DNA from: Metaphire vulgaris
Lineage: Eukaryota > Annelida > Clitellata > Crassiclitellata > Megascolecidae
Direction of reading: 5' to 3'
Assembly: GCA_018105865.1 (NCBI GenBank)
Contig: CM030856.1
Location: forward strand, 9,474,153-9,538,152
DNA: 64,000 bases
Shown here: piece after piece, positions 1-14,219 of the stretch
How positions within the stretch are numbered: the first letter of the stretch is position 1
How the letters are laid out: each line of letters starts with the position of its first letter
Notes under the pieces: model-generated
Seen by the model: the letters and a program-made list of their open reading frames with translations, nothing else
What the model was told of the DNA's origin: nothing
Database searches by the model: none
Program-made: the position numbers and the translations under genes

Positions 1-780
1 ATATTTATTAGTCCATATTTTAACAATTATTGACAAATGTTTTTCTTCAGTGTGTAGATTCAAGCGCCTGAGTTCACAGCCAACATCACTTTGCACACCT
101 GGCATTTTTAGATCCACGTGTCCTAAAAGTCGCACCTGTTAGATTGCTGCCTCTCGGTCCTGACCTAGCTGACGTTCTTTCCGATTGGTCCGATTCTAAG
201 CTGGCTTGGATTCGATGCGACAACGGCCGATGCCACGGGCACTATTATAATGGCGCTATAGAAGTTCGACTGGTTTTTCGAAGTCAATCGGCGTCCTTCG
301 AAGTGTCTGTCGGTGACCTTGAGAAGGTGCCTTCTGTTTGGATGCGAAGGAGGAGGAGGAGGAGGAGAAGCAGAGATCCAGAGGCAGTGGCTAGCCAGGG
401 TTCCGGAATCGGGCGCCCCCTGGGGCTTCGTGACCAGGGATATTTTTACACCCTTAAAACCCTCAACATCCTCACAATCTGAGACCGACACCCTTAACAC
501 CACCCACCACCACCACCCCCCCCCCCCAATCGGAGAGCCGGATGACCTTTTTTGCTTGTCAGACTTTTTCGGCAGGGCACCCGTAGAATATACCAACACC
601 ACTCCAAATCGATAATCCTAGAAATAGCCCTGCTTCTAGACCTTCTGGTGGTGTATGCTGACTGCACAGTCTATTGCGAGGGACGACACTTGATAAGGTG
701 CCTCAGGGTAACAGAAAGACTCGCGACGCCTCTGGGAAGGAAGCACGTCGACATTTTCGGGCACAAAAGACTCTGATGAG
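1..780. other. Gene-free stretch with MITE debris
   Basis: I see no supportable gene. A short motif close to AATGGCGCTATAGAAGTT lies near 250-267 and recurs elsewhere in the window. From about 393 the phrase AGCCAGGGTTCCGGAA matches the start of a MITE family seen more completely at 15,821. The motif GACCTTTTTTGCTTGTCAG, common to many MITEs here, is at about 544-562. ORFs in this stretch overlap on several frames and have no conserved look. Confidence 0.5.
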
Positions 781-784
781 CGAA

Positions 785-832
785 ATAGCTTACTTAGCCT
801 CCTAAACCACTTAAAATCACATTATTATTATT
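785..832 (+). mobile_element. Isolated 3' tail of the CR1-like LINE
   Basis: The sequence CTTACTTAGCCTCCTAAACC, then ACTTAAAATCAC and (ATT)n, is the same 3' end as in the LINE copies at 866, 8,997 and 22,125. Only the tail is present, as expected for a severely 5'-truncated insertion or a local duplication. It is followed by a 29-bp sequence (833-861) that appears again after the next LINE copy (1,341-1,369). Confidence 0.7.
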
Positions 833-865
833 AAGGAGTTAGTTCTTCGCACATTATTCAATAGC

Positions 866-1340
866 TTTCTTGAAAAAAGATATAGAACTTTTAGAAAAAG
901 TGCAAAGACGAGCAAAGAAGATGGTCAATGGGTGCCATAATTTAAGCTACGAAAAAAGACTTCAATATTGTGGACTGACAACATTAGAAAGGAGAAGAGA
1001 AAGAGGGGATTTGATAGAAACATACAAAATAATGACTGGGAAAGTAGATGTGCCATATGATCGATTCTTTACATTAAATTGGCACACTATAGCAGCACAA
1101 GAGGCCACAAGTGCAAAATGTTTAAGCAGAGGGTTGGTCCAAGAAAGAAACACTTTTTTAGTGCAAGGGTTGTGGACAAATGGAACAGTTTGGACGAGGT
1201 GGGAGTGACAGTTGAAACAGTGAACGGATTCAAAGGCTATCTAGATAAACTAGGTTATTGAATGCAGATGGTTACATCAGTGGTTTTCACACAGGCTTAC
1301 TTAGCCTCCTAAACAACTTAAAAATCACATTATTATTATT
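866..1340 (+). mobile_element. CR1-like LINE, 3' end with RT C-terminal coding
   Basis: The translation contains KKDIELLEKVQRRA, ERRRERGDLIETYKI and, in a second frame, KKHFFSARVVDKWNSLDEV. These are the C-terminal (thumb and post-RT) part of non-LTR retrotransposon ORF2 proteins of the CR1/L2 type. The frame is broken near 1,075, where a few extra bases separate the two parts, and the stop is at 1,259-1,261. It ends in the shared 3' tail and (ATT)n. The 5' end is truncated, as usual for target-primed insertion. It is a dead copy. Assignment to CR1 rather than a related clade is from memory of family hallmarks. Confidence 0.85.
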
Positions 1341-1394
1341 AAGGAGTTAGTTCTTCGCACATTATTCAAGTATTCTGTTCGATCATACTATCTA

Positions 1395-1484
1395 CCCGCC
1401 CGCCCGCCCGCCCGCCCGCCCGCCCGCCCGCCCGCCCGCCCGCCCGCCTGCCCGCCCGCCTGCCCGCCCGCCCGCCCGCCCGCC
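1395..1484. repeat. (CCCG)n microsatellite
   Basis: About 22 near-perfect tetranucleotide units with two C-to-T interruptions. It is followed (1,486-1,600) by a fragment whose phrase CAACGGTTTTGCGCAAATC also occurs at about 22,396 inside a MITE. Both are therefore repeat debris. Confidence 0.9.
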
Positions 1485-1968
1485 TCCAACAAAATTCTCA
1501 ACGGTTTTGCGCAAATCACACGAGTGGTCCCAGCCAAAATAGGGTGCTGTCCCCCTCCTCCGTAGCCCGTAGATATGTCAATTGTTGAGAGGAAGACAGC
1601 TGCCTTAACTGACTGACGTGGCAAATGTTAAAATATTTTTACTTGAGTGAGATTGCGTTTGCCTTTGTGCGCGTGCATAGAACGCAACACATGTCAATTG
1701 TGTGCACAAGTGTTTGTCGAATCTGTGAAATTTCGATTGAAAACACACATAGTGATTACAACGCGATTTTCACAATTCCGAGTTTCTGATAGCGAAGAAC
1801 ATCGACCCATATCGTTCTTGTTCTCTTAACCGTTCGGATTAGGTTGTTTCATAATAGATTTTTGCATACGCCTACCTCACGTCGGGTAGATCATATTTGG
1901 ACAATTCGTTCACATAGGTTAATTAAAACTGGAGTGCTTTGCGATGTTTTTGCCAAGCGCTGTAAATC

Positions 1969-2159
1969 CAGTGTTTAATCTAGACTCCTGGACTCCGGGG
2001 GGACTAAACAAGCCGGGGAGGGGGACTGACAAAGCCGGGGGAATTCTGCTAGGGGCCGCTGTTAGTCCATGTAGTATTCCAAAATTTCCGGGGTGAATTT
2101 GAAATTTCCGGGAGGAAAAAAGGGCAATCCTTCCCGGAAACGGTCTAGATTAAACACTG
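1969..2159. mobile_element. hAT-type MITE (CAGTGTTTAATCTAGA ends)
   Basis: A 191-bp element. It begins CAGTGTTTAATCTAGAC and ends GTCTAGATTAAACACTG, a long terminal inverted repeat. It is flanked by a perfect 8-bp duplication, TGTAAATC, at 1,961-1,968 and 2,160-2,167. Eight-base target duplications and CAG...CTG termini are typical of the hAT superfamily. It has no coding capacity. A second copy is at 58,569-58,761. Confidence 0.9.
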
Positions 2160-2437
2160 TGTAAATCTGTTTTTTAAAGTTCACATTGAACGTGAAGATC
2201 GTATAGATTTGCATGAATGGACAAACAGAAGTTGGAGTCAGTGGTGGCGGATTAACATTTTTAGGTCCTATAGGCCTACACATATTTCCATGGAGGTTCA
2301 CCGGATAAAAATTATGTTAACCAATAGTCTACATAGTGTCGATGAAACTTTAGGCTTTTTCAGAATCTCGGAAAACTTTCGGAAAAGCTGCAGATTTACA
2401 GATTTACAGATCAAGTGTGAAAAAGTAGTGATGACCT

Positions 2438-2759
2438 CAGTGGCGTACCTAGGCAAAGTGCCGCCTGGGGCGAAAATAAAAAGTGCCGCCTTTTCGCAGA
2501 GGAAAAATTTCAAAATTTCCTGTGAAAAAACCTTACCAATCAAGTCTTTAAAAAAGTCTGACAAGCAAAAAAGAACATTATCAAGTCTCAAAAAGAGTCT
2601 GATAAGCAAAAAAATTATCGAGTCTCTAAAAAAAGTCTGACAAGCAAGACAATCCTAATAGTTATAAAAAAATTAGGAGAAATCTCGAAAATGCCGCCCC
2701 TAGGGCAAGTGCCGCCTAGCTGGGGCGCTTCGCTCCCTCTGCCCCTCGCTACGCCATTG
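2438..2759. mobile_element. hAT-type MITE (CAGTGGCGTACCTAGGCAAAGTGCC family)
   Basis: The left end CAGTGGCGTACCTAGG and right end CCCTCGCTACGCCATTG form the terminal inverted repeat. The flanks GATGACCT and GCTGACCT match at 7 of 8 bases. The inside carries three copies of a CTGACAAGCAAAAAAG-like motif (about 2,568, 2,606, 2,637), the reverse complement of the motif shared by many other MITEs here. Related copies are at 30,217 and 56,382. Confidence 0.88.
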
Positions 2760-3087
2760 GCTGACCTTTTTTGCATGTAAAGCTTTTCAGGACGTTACAT
2801 GACAAAGATGTTTGCATGTACACGAATTTCTGCTTTTCATGCTTTTAAACGAAGTTTTTATTCCGAGAATAAGGTTATTTAAGGAAAGAAATAACTCCAA
2901 ATCATTTTAAAATGTTGTTATTAGAAAAAAAGGTTGGCCCCTAAATTTTAATTTTGTAGGTGGGCCCGGTACCGATGTACCATTTGTACCGTGGTAAATC
3001 CGCCACTGGTTGGAGTATAGAGGCAGTGATTATCAACTGTTTTGCCGCTATCAGGATATTTCTACCCCGACTTCCTTCTTCCTTCAG

Positions 3088-7123
<4,036 letters not shown>

Positions 7124-7457
7124 AAGACCGGTGGACCGCTCTCTTCCTCAGAAAAATAATTATTACCATCATCATTATAGGGAAATTGCATAATCTCCAG
7201 AAGTAATAATTGGTTTAGAATAGGCCTACTTAGTTACGTGAAATTAGGAAAATTTGATCTTCAAAACAGAAATAATATTGATGAACGAACGATTAAACAT
7301 GAAACACCTCTTTAAAAATTTGACATCCGTATTATTAACGCGTCTGCTGGAGATATATTAGGCAAACTCCTTCCACAGCCTGAAGCAAGCGCGGTTGAGA
7401 AAGGAGGACACACACACACGCACACACACATACATACATACACCCATACATATAATC
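7124..7457 (+). other. SR-gene 3' flank
   Basis: AT-rich sequence after the SR-gene stop, with a (CA)n tract at about 7,410-7,430. I could not choose a polyadenylation signal with confidence. Confidence 0.4.
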
Positions 7458-7577
7458 AGTGTTAGTAACGATCACATGTAAAATGATCTTGATCAATGAT
7501 CAAGATAACTAAAGAAAAATTGATCTCAGATCAAGATCAAAGATCACGAGAGTAGGCCTATATATGATCTAAGATCA
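7458..7577. repeat. GATC-dense block
   Basis: More than ten GATC sites occur in about 120 bases, mainly as TGATCT, AGATCA and TGATCA. They form overlapping small palindromes (for example CTTGATCAATGATCAAG). The surrounding sequence lacks this density. The start AGTGTTAGTAACGATCAC looks like a repeat end, but no partner copy was found here. Confidence 0.7.
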
Positions 7578-8514
7578 AGTGATCTAAAAATTGTTTCTTA
7601 AGCATAGCACGTGTGATATCATGTTTCCAAAAGCATGGAACAAAATCCACACTTTTATGGATCACACCTGACAGAAGAAATTTCATTAAGTTTTCAAATG
7701 ACATCGCGCCTCAGACACATTTTGTAGACAAGAATATAAAGCGTGACTGATACTGTAATTTGCTGCGTCTTCTTGATTTAATATTTCAAAATTGAATTTT
7801 TTTCAAGCTTGATTCTCACATTACTTTAACAGATGGATATTAAACTGTTTACTAACATCTCTCGTTCGTGCTTTGAAACATAGGCCATAAGTGTCTAAAC
7901 TTACAGCGGAGTTTAGTCCCTCTAGCGAATAACACAATAAGCTGAAATTTTGCTTCTAGTGTGAAAAGGATATCCATTATCTCTAGCCACTGTGGTCACA
8001 TCTACAAACACAAATCATCATCATCATCATCATCGTTGTCGTCATCATCATTATCGTTGTTTATTTGTTTGTTGTAGATCATCTTTTGCGTTTCTTTCTA
8101 TGCGACCGAAATAAGTCAATTTTTGGCATATATTAATGAATTTTCGTTTTGTTCTGGCTTTTTAAAAACTTCTTCGTTTTTTCTGTCCGTGATACTGTAT
8201 TTAAAACCTTATTTACCAAAACGACAATCGATACTACGCCCGAATAGCTGATACGCAACTAAACTGACGTAAGCTACTGTAACTTGGTAAATCATACCCG
8301 ACACTTTGAGGGAGTTATTCGGAGGGGTATCTCTCTTAGCAGGCCTGGATAAACATTAAACACTGCACGGTTTATATTAAAATGCGCAATGTAACGAAAT
8401 GTAAAATGTAGCGTTTTATCCGATTTTAGTTGGCAATAGGTTTGCAGGGTCGCGGCATGTTACAGAGCCGCTGAAGGGGATCGCAGTTCCAAAAAGTTTA
8501 CGAAACCTGGCCTA

Positions 8515-8996
8515 TAGTACTTTTTTTAAAATTAATCTTATTTCGCAATACACTGTAACTCAAGGAAAGCGTATTCCGGCCATTTTGCTCTGAAACTACA
8601 CCGACAATAGAAGTCTATTCCTACGGTTGTTACCTACCTAGCGGTTAAGCGATTTTGCCATACTCATATGATTTTTAAAACGCGTAATAAAGGTGTGCTC
8701 CTGGAAAAATTTTTATACAGATAATTTTCAAAAAAAATCATTAACTATTTCTCTCATTTTGTCTTATTTGGCAAAAATATGAATAATTCTGCCTAATATA
8801 TTTGCCATATTTTCATTCGAATTGAATCAGAGAGCTTTTGTTTTGTCATTTATTCAAAACTCAGAAGATTCTTTTCAACTAGCGTACGCCAGATGGCCTA
8901 ATGAAGTCTTGGACATTACATGCTACGATTAGGGTCGCGGCACGTTGAAAAACCGCTGAAATGGGCCACGGTTCCCAAATGTCTGGGAAGCCCTGA
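8515..8996. repeat. Dispersed repeat shared with 61,560-62,045
   Basis: The phrases TTAATCTTATTTCGCAATA, CCATTTTGCTCTGAAACT, TTTTGCCATACTCATA and TTTTGTCTTATTTGGCAAAA occur in the same order here and at 61,590-61,830. Both copies end in a GGTCRCG...CCGCTGA...CGGTTCC block with a CCCTG or CTCTG-type terminus. This suggests a hAT-like DNA element remnant about 480 bp long. There is no ORF. Confidence 0.75.
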
Positions 8997-9481
8997 TCTA
9001 GAATACTGTGTTCAGGCATGGAATCCATTTTTGAAAAGATATAAAACTTTTAGAAAAAGTGCAGAGACGAGCAACAAAGATGGTCAATGGATGCCATAAT
9101 TTAAACTACGAAAAAAGACTTCAATATTGTGGATTGACAACATTAGAAAGGAGAAGAGAGAGGGTAGATTTGATTGAAACATACAAAATATTGATTGGGA
9201 AAGTAGATGTGCCATATGATCTATTCTTTACATTGGCACACTATAGCAGCACAAGAGGCCACAAATGAAAATTGCTCAAGCAGAGGGTTGGACCAAGGAA
9301 GAAAAATTTATTTAATGCAAGGGTTGTAGATAAATGAAGCAGCTTGGACGAGGCGGGAGTGACAGTTGAAACAGTAAACGGATTCAAAGGCTATCTCGGA
9401 AAACTAGGTTACTGAATGAGGAGAGTTACTACAGTGGTTTTCACACAGGCCTACTTAGCCTCCTAAACCACTTTAAAATCA

Positions 9482-9482
<1 letters not shown>
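8997..9482 (+). mobile_element. CR1-like LINE, truncated copy
   Basis: It opens LEYCVQAWNPFLK, then after a small deletion QRRATKMVNGCHNL and the same C-terminal region as the other copies. It is disrupted by a frameshift near 9,040 and a TGA at 9,266. It ends with the shared tail GTGGTTTTCACACAGGCC...CCTCCTAAACCACTTT. It sits right at the end of the dispersed repeat at 8,515, so it probably inserted at that edge. Confidence 0.85.
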
Positions 9483-9552
<70 letters not shown>

Positions 9553-9580
9553 TTATTATTATTATTATTATTATTATTAT
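9483..9580. repeat. (ATT)n(ACT)n(ATT)n array on a LINE tail
   Basis: The triplet array starts immediately after the LINE tail TTTAAAATCAC. It changes from ATT to ACT and back. It is the poly-ATT tail of the LINE, expanded and mutated. Confidence 0.85.
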
Positions 9581-10111
9581 CCGCGTCTTTTCAGGATATA
9601 AGGTACTAACTTTGTCTTGTATAGCTATTAGACTGTAGATAAAGTATTGTGGAAGTTATACAGTAACTGAACTGAGGCATTCTGGTCATTGCACGGCACA
9701 AATAGCGCGAGTTTTGTTATCTATAGATGCAAAGACAAAGAAGACAAAGAAAGGAATGGCGCCTTGTGTAATAATTTTGTCCTGTGTCTTACAGATCAAG
9801 AAATGCTGATCATCACCGTCGTCGCTCCGTCTACTGCGATTCATGTCGTGTATGTCTAGTCCTGTTGGAGCCGAAGTTTCGTCGTGTTGACCAGCATCAT
9901 TATATACAATGGAAACGCCCCTTGTAAGAGAACCTCTCTATTGATGAGTTGGAGTTGGGGTGATGGGCGATTATTGTTGGTTATCGATGATTATTGGTTA
10001 TTGATCGACGCATTATTTGGAATCGAACTGACGGCGAAGTCTCCGGGGTCATCGTTGAAGCAGCTGCGGAGACTAAAGGACAGCATCCAATTCGCATGAG
10101 GCCAAAGACGT
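9581..10111. other. No gene recognised
   Basis: Unique-looking sequence of mixed composition. Short ORFs near 9,884-10,182 overlap on both strands and show no domain or splice-site support. Confidence 0.4.
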
Positions 10112-10234
10112 CTAGGGGCGTAGCCAGGAATTGGATTGGGAGGAGGGGTGTGAAGACATGTGATGCGGGTATGCATCTTTAAAAACTTAGAAAATCTTAA
10201 AAACACATTAAAAATTCAAGATAGTCTGATTCTG

Positions 10235-10288
<54 letters not shown>

Positions 10289-10319
10289 GATATACTGTAC
10301 CTCCAGTCGCTACGCCCCT
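10112..10319. mobile_element. hAT-type MITE with internal (TA)n
   Basis: The ends CTAGGGGCGTAGCCAGG and CCAGTCGCTACGCCCCT are inverted. The flanks AAAGACGT and AAAGACAT match at 7 of 8. A (TA)n run of about 45 bp lies inside (10,240-10,286), in the place where the 15,384 copy has only a short GTATATATATATACC. This microsatellite has expanded within the element. Confidence 0.9.
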
Positions 10320-10369
10320 AAAGACATCCCCGTGCTACAGTAAATACGCGTCCACACGAGGACAAGACG

Positions 10370-10845
10370 CCTGTAAGAAAGGGAGGAGAAAGAGAACGAC
10401 AGATGAGGAAACCGAGGAGAGAGGAGGGGAAAAGGAGGAGAAAGTGGATGAGAAAGAGAAGGAGAAAGATGAATAGAAAGAGGCATATAGAGAGAGAGAG
10501 AGGAGAAGAAAGAGAACGACACAGAGCAGGAAGAGGAGGAGAAGCAGGACTAGAAGAAGAGGAGAAAGAGGAGAAAGATTGATTAAGAGCAGGAGAAAGA
10601 GAAGGAGAAGGAGAAAGAGGAGGGAAATAGGAGGAGAAAGAGAATGACGAAGAGAAGAAGAAAGAGAAGGAGGAAGAGAAAGAGGAGGAGAAAGAGGAAA
10701 AAGAGTGATGAAGAGGAGGAGAAAGAGAAGGAGGAGAAGAAGAGGAGGGAAATAGGAGGAAAAAGAGAATGGCGAAGATGAGGAGAAAGAGGAGAAAGAG
10801 GAGAAGAATGCGGAGGAGAAAGAGGAATAGAAAGAGCAAGGGGTG
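10370..10845. repeat. Polypurine tract, about 475 bp
   Basis: The + strand is almost entirely A and G, built from irregular GAGGAGAAAGAG units with few pyrimidines. Long Phe/Ser/Leu ORFs on the minus strand here are a by-product of this composition and are not genes. Confidence 0.9.
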
Positions 10846-10995
10846 CTCAAAGATGCAGGCGCATTGATCGTTACGGGATCAATAAGCCGTATACGTCTTA
10901 CGTTAACCGATGGATATAAGGCGCACTTAAATCTCCGACTTCACTGACATTGACCGCACTTCGCCGCAATCCAACCGCACTCCTTGGAATTCCTT

Positions 10996-10997
<2 letters not shown>

Positions 10998-11059
<62 letters not shown>

Positions 11060-11070
11060 CTCTCTCTCTA

Positions 11071-11134
<64 letters not shown>
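10998..11134. repeat. (CT)n followed by (TA)n
   Basis: About 28 CT units run directly into about 30 TA units, with short interruptions. They are followed by GGCCC and another TA run. Confidence 0.92.
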
Positions 11135-11136
<2 letters not shown>

Positions 11137-11154
11137 CCCTATATATATATATAT

Positions 11155-11345
11155 CACTCTGTCTGTTTCTGTCTATCTATCTGTCTGTTTCTGTCTATCT
11201 GTCTCTCTCTCTCACCTCAAAGTCTGCTGTCTGTATCTCTGTCTGTCTGTATGTCTGGCCGTCTCTCTCTGTCTGTCTCTGTCTGCATCTGTCTATCTCT
11301 GTTTCTGTCTATGTCCTGCCTGTCTGTCTGTCTGTCTCTCTCTCC
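11155..11345. repeat. CTGT/CTAT tetranucleotide array
   Basis: Irregular TCTGTCTATCTGTCTCTCTG units. The same composition appears at 19,909-20,279. Confidence 0.85.
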
Positions 11346-11522
11346 TTCTGCGTCCGGGTCCCCGTTCGATTCCATTTATCAGCGTCTCGCAAGAGAGGAC
11401 GCTGATTCGCAGGAGAAGTAGGAGGAAGAGGAAGAGGAGGAGGATGAAGAGGAGGAGGACGAGAAGTGCGAGGATTATGCGTACTCGAAATCATCGCGGA
11501 ATTAATGCAGCCTCTCTCTTTA

Positions 11523-11525
<3 letters not shown>

Positions 11526-11600
<75 letters not shown>
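11526..11600. repeat. (CT)n microsatellite
   Basis: About 36 CT units. Just before it, 11,405-11,465 is a short GAGGAG-rich purine block. Confidence 0.9.
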
Positions 11601-11607
<7 letters not shown>

Positions 11608-11974
11608 CTCTCTCCCTCGTGTGTGTGTTTGTGTGTGTTTGATAGCCGTTCGCTCGATTGAAGTTTAACACCTCCGTTCGTCACTAATCGGTCGTTGGCA
11701 GCCGTTTACACACTGGAACCGGTGTGATCGGGTGTTTCCATAAATGCTTTGATGCCACCGCTGCAGTGTGCTTAGCATTCTCCACCAACGACGCTGTGTT
11801 TGATGACGTTCTTCAATTGACATTAAACACAGCATGTGAGCGATGAGTACCGTTAACTGGTGTCGTTGAAACTGCCGCCAAGACGGAATCTCCTCTTAGA
11901 AAACTCCGATGTTCGTGAATTTTCTGCAAGAAGTCATTCACTCAGAAGGACCATAATGCGAAGGAATGGATGGG

Positions 11975-12145
<171 letters not shown>

Positions 12146-12170
12146 GGTGCCCTATTTCGAACGCTGTGGA

Positions 12171-12469
12171 CAGTGGCGGTTCCACCATGTTGATGACTGG
12201 GAATGCATCCCTCCACCGAGGTTCCGGATGACCTTTTTTGCTTGTCAACCTATTTTCCGGTGAGTTTAAAAAAATTAGTGAAAAATACTGCAAATGACCT
12301 TTTTTAGCTTGTCGACCTTTTTTGCAAGGTTTATTAACATTTAGTGGGCAAACAATGACCTTTTCCTCTCTTTTCTTTTGGTTTTTCTTCTTCACTTTGC
12401 ATCCCCAACACCAACTTCCTCTAAATTTTTTCACCCCCCCATCACCAAAAATTCCTGGAACCGCCACTG
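12171..12469. mobile_element. hAT-type MITE (CAGTGGCGGTTCCA family)
   Basis: The ends CAGTGGCGGTTCCACC and TTCCTGGAACCGCCACTG are inverted. A perfect 8-bp duplication GCTGTGGA lies on both sides. Two copies of the GACCTTTTTTGCTTGTCA-type motif are at about 12,229 and 12,296. Sister copies are at 13,918, 37,746, 57,421 and (partial) 58,523. Confidence 0.95.
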
Positions 12470-13160
12470 GCTGTGGATCGAACTTGAGGAGGTAAATATT
12501 GATTATTCTTACACGATTTGAAGCAGTGAAGATAGGGACAAACGAAAATGCCTTCATATTAAATTATGACAAAAAATCGCAAATTTCTTGAAATTTTAAA
12601 TAGAAACATCTCATAGAGGAACGGCTTTAGTATAGACATGAAATGTATGTCAAGGCGAAAGTCGTGAACTTCAATATGGACTGAAAAATCGTAAATACTC
12701 AGTGAAAGCAAATAAAAGCGTTTCATAATGCTGCACACAATCGGAAAATCATCATCTAAATAATATTTCTTGTGTTCTTGTTCTAACTCTTGAGCATTGC
12801 AGAAATCCCATAAGACATTGTCTCTAGCGCATATAATATATATAATTGAACAGTAGTACATATCATGTCAGATCAAAGCAAAAACAACGATGTCTTCGAA
12901 TCTACAGATAGTCAAGCGCTCACTATATACATCGGCGTTGCCAAAAGTTTATCCACAAATAATGATAGAGTACTTCGTTATAACGCACTGTACTTAAGGG
13001 TCTGTAAAATTTGGAACGTTATATCCGAGGTACGTTATATCCAATGCCATCCATTGGCCGTTGGTTTGACAACTTCTATGCATGGGGATCAAAAAAGTTT
13101 CATAGACCAGCACATATAGAACGCGTGCACTATAAAGTATGGGGGCCACTGGGAGGCCAG
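12470..13160. other. No gene recognised; MITE fragments
   Basis: A minus-strand ORF at 12,559-12,861 (100 codons) has no domain I recognise and no clear splice sites; it is not called. At 12,966-13,045 ACTTCGTTATAACGCACTG...GTTATATCC matches the TA-flanked MITE at 22,578. At 13,100-13,160 CACTGGGAGGCCAGTCAT matches the family at 55,575. Confidence 0.4.
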
Positions 13161-13161
13161 T

Positions 13162-13895
13162 CATAATAATAATAATAATAATGTGATTTTAAGTGGTTTA
13201 GGAGGCTAAGTAAGCCTGTGTGAAAACCACTGATGTAACCATCTGCATTCAATAACCTAGTTTATCTAGATAGCCTTTGAATCCGTTCACTGTTTCAACT
13301 GTCACTCCCACCTCGTCCAAACTGTTCCATTTGTCCACAACCCTTGCACTAAAAAAGTGTTTCTTTCTTGGACCAACCCTCTGCTTAAACATTTTGCACT
13401 TGTGGCCTCTTGTGCTGCTATAGTGTGCCAATGTAAAGAATCGATCATATGGCACATCTACTTTCCCAGTCATTATTTTGTATGTTTCTATCAAATCCCC
13501 TCTTTCTCTTCTCCTTTCTAATGTTGTCAGTCCACAATATTGAAGTCTTTTTTCGTAGCTTAAATTATGGCACCCATTGACCATCTTCGTTGCTCGTCTT
13601 TGCACTTTTTCTAAAAGTTCTATATCTTTTTTCAAGAATGGATTCCAAGCCTGAACACAGTATTCCAGATGAGGCCTTACTAATGACTTATAACGTTTAA
13701 TGATTATCTCTTTGTCACGACTCACAATTGTCCTTTTCACCATTCCCAACATTTGGTTTCCCTTTTTTGCTGCCTCCATGCATTGGTGAGATGGATTCAT
13801 ACTTCTATGGGTGATTATCCCCAAGTCTCTTTCTTTTTCTGTTGTGGTTAGAACCTTCCCCCCTAAAGAATATTCATTACCATTATTAGACTTCC
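13162..13895 (-). mobile_element. CR1-like LINE, longest copy (minus strand)
   Basis: On the minus strand the coding part runs about 13,249-13,895 without a stop. Its segments, in order, are EKERDLGIITHRSM, KKGNQMLGMVKRTIV, YKSLVRPHLEYCVQAWNP, DIELLEKVQRRATKMV and ARVVDKWNSLDEVGVTVETV. This is the end of a non-LTR reverse transcriptase ORF, after the catalytic palm motifs, which are missing here. The frame is intact, so this is the youngest copy in the window. The 3' tail with the AGTGGTTT/AAACCACT stem and (ATT)n is at 13,162-13,237. The 5' end is truncated next to a MITE at 13,918. Confidence 0.92.
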
Positions 13896-13917
13896 CAACA
13901 TCCAATAGGGGCACAGA

Positions 13918-14199
13918 CTGTGGCGGTTCCACGTGGGGGACCGGACTTACTTTGCTATTTTTGCTTGCAAAACCTATTTTTGGGGTAAAAGTCTAGTTAA
14001 AATTACGGGGGAAAACTGCGTATGACCTTTTTGCTTGTCAGCCTATTTTTCGGTAAAAGTGTAGTAAAATTGGGGATACAATTCCCTGTTGTCAGCTTTT
14101 TTCGGCGCAGTGTATCGATTTTTTTATCTTCTATTTTTATCCCAACGAACTTCCTATTAATTCATTTACCCCTACCAAGAAATCCTGGAACCGCCACTT
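13918..14199. mobile_element. hAT-type MITE (CAGTGGCGGTTCCA family)
   Basis: The ends CTGTGGCGGTTCCACG and TCCTGGAACCGCCACTT are inverted. The flanks GGCACAGA (13,910-13,917) and GGCACAGA (14,200-14,207) are identical. It carries the TTTTTGCTTGTCAGCCTATT motif at about 14,026. It abuts the truncated 5' end of the LINE. Confidence 0.88.
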
Positions 14200-14219
14200 G
14201 GCACAGATCCCCCTGTGAA

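Noticed and set aside
10318..10850. Two Ser/Leu/Phe-rich minus-strand ORFs of about 170 codons
   Set aside because: They follow from the polypurine tract; no conserved motif.
12559..12861. Minus-strand ORF of 100 codons (MYYCSIIYIICARD...)
   Set aside because: AT-rich, no domain, no conserved look; could be chance.
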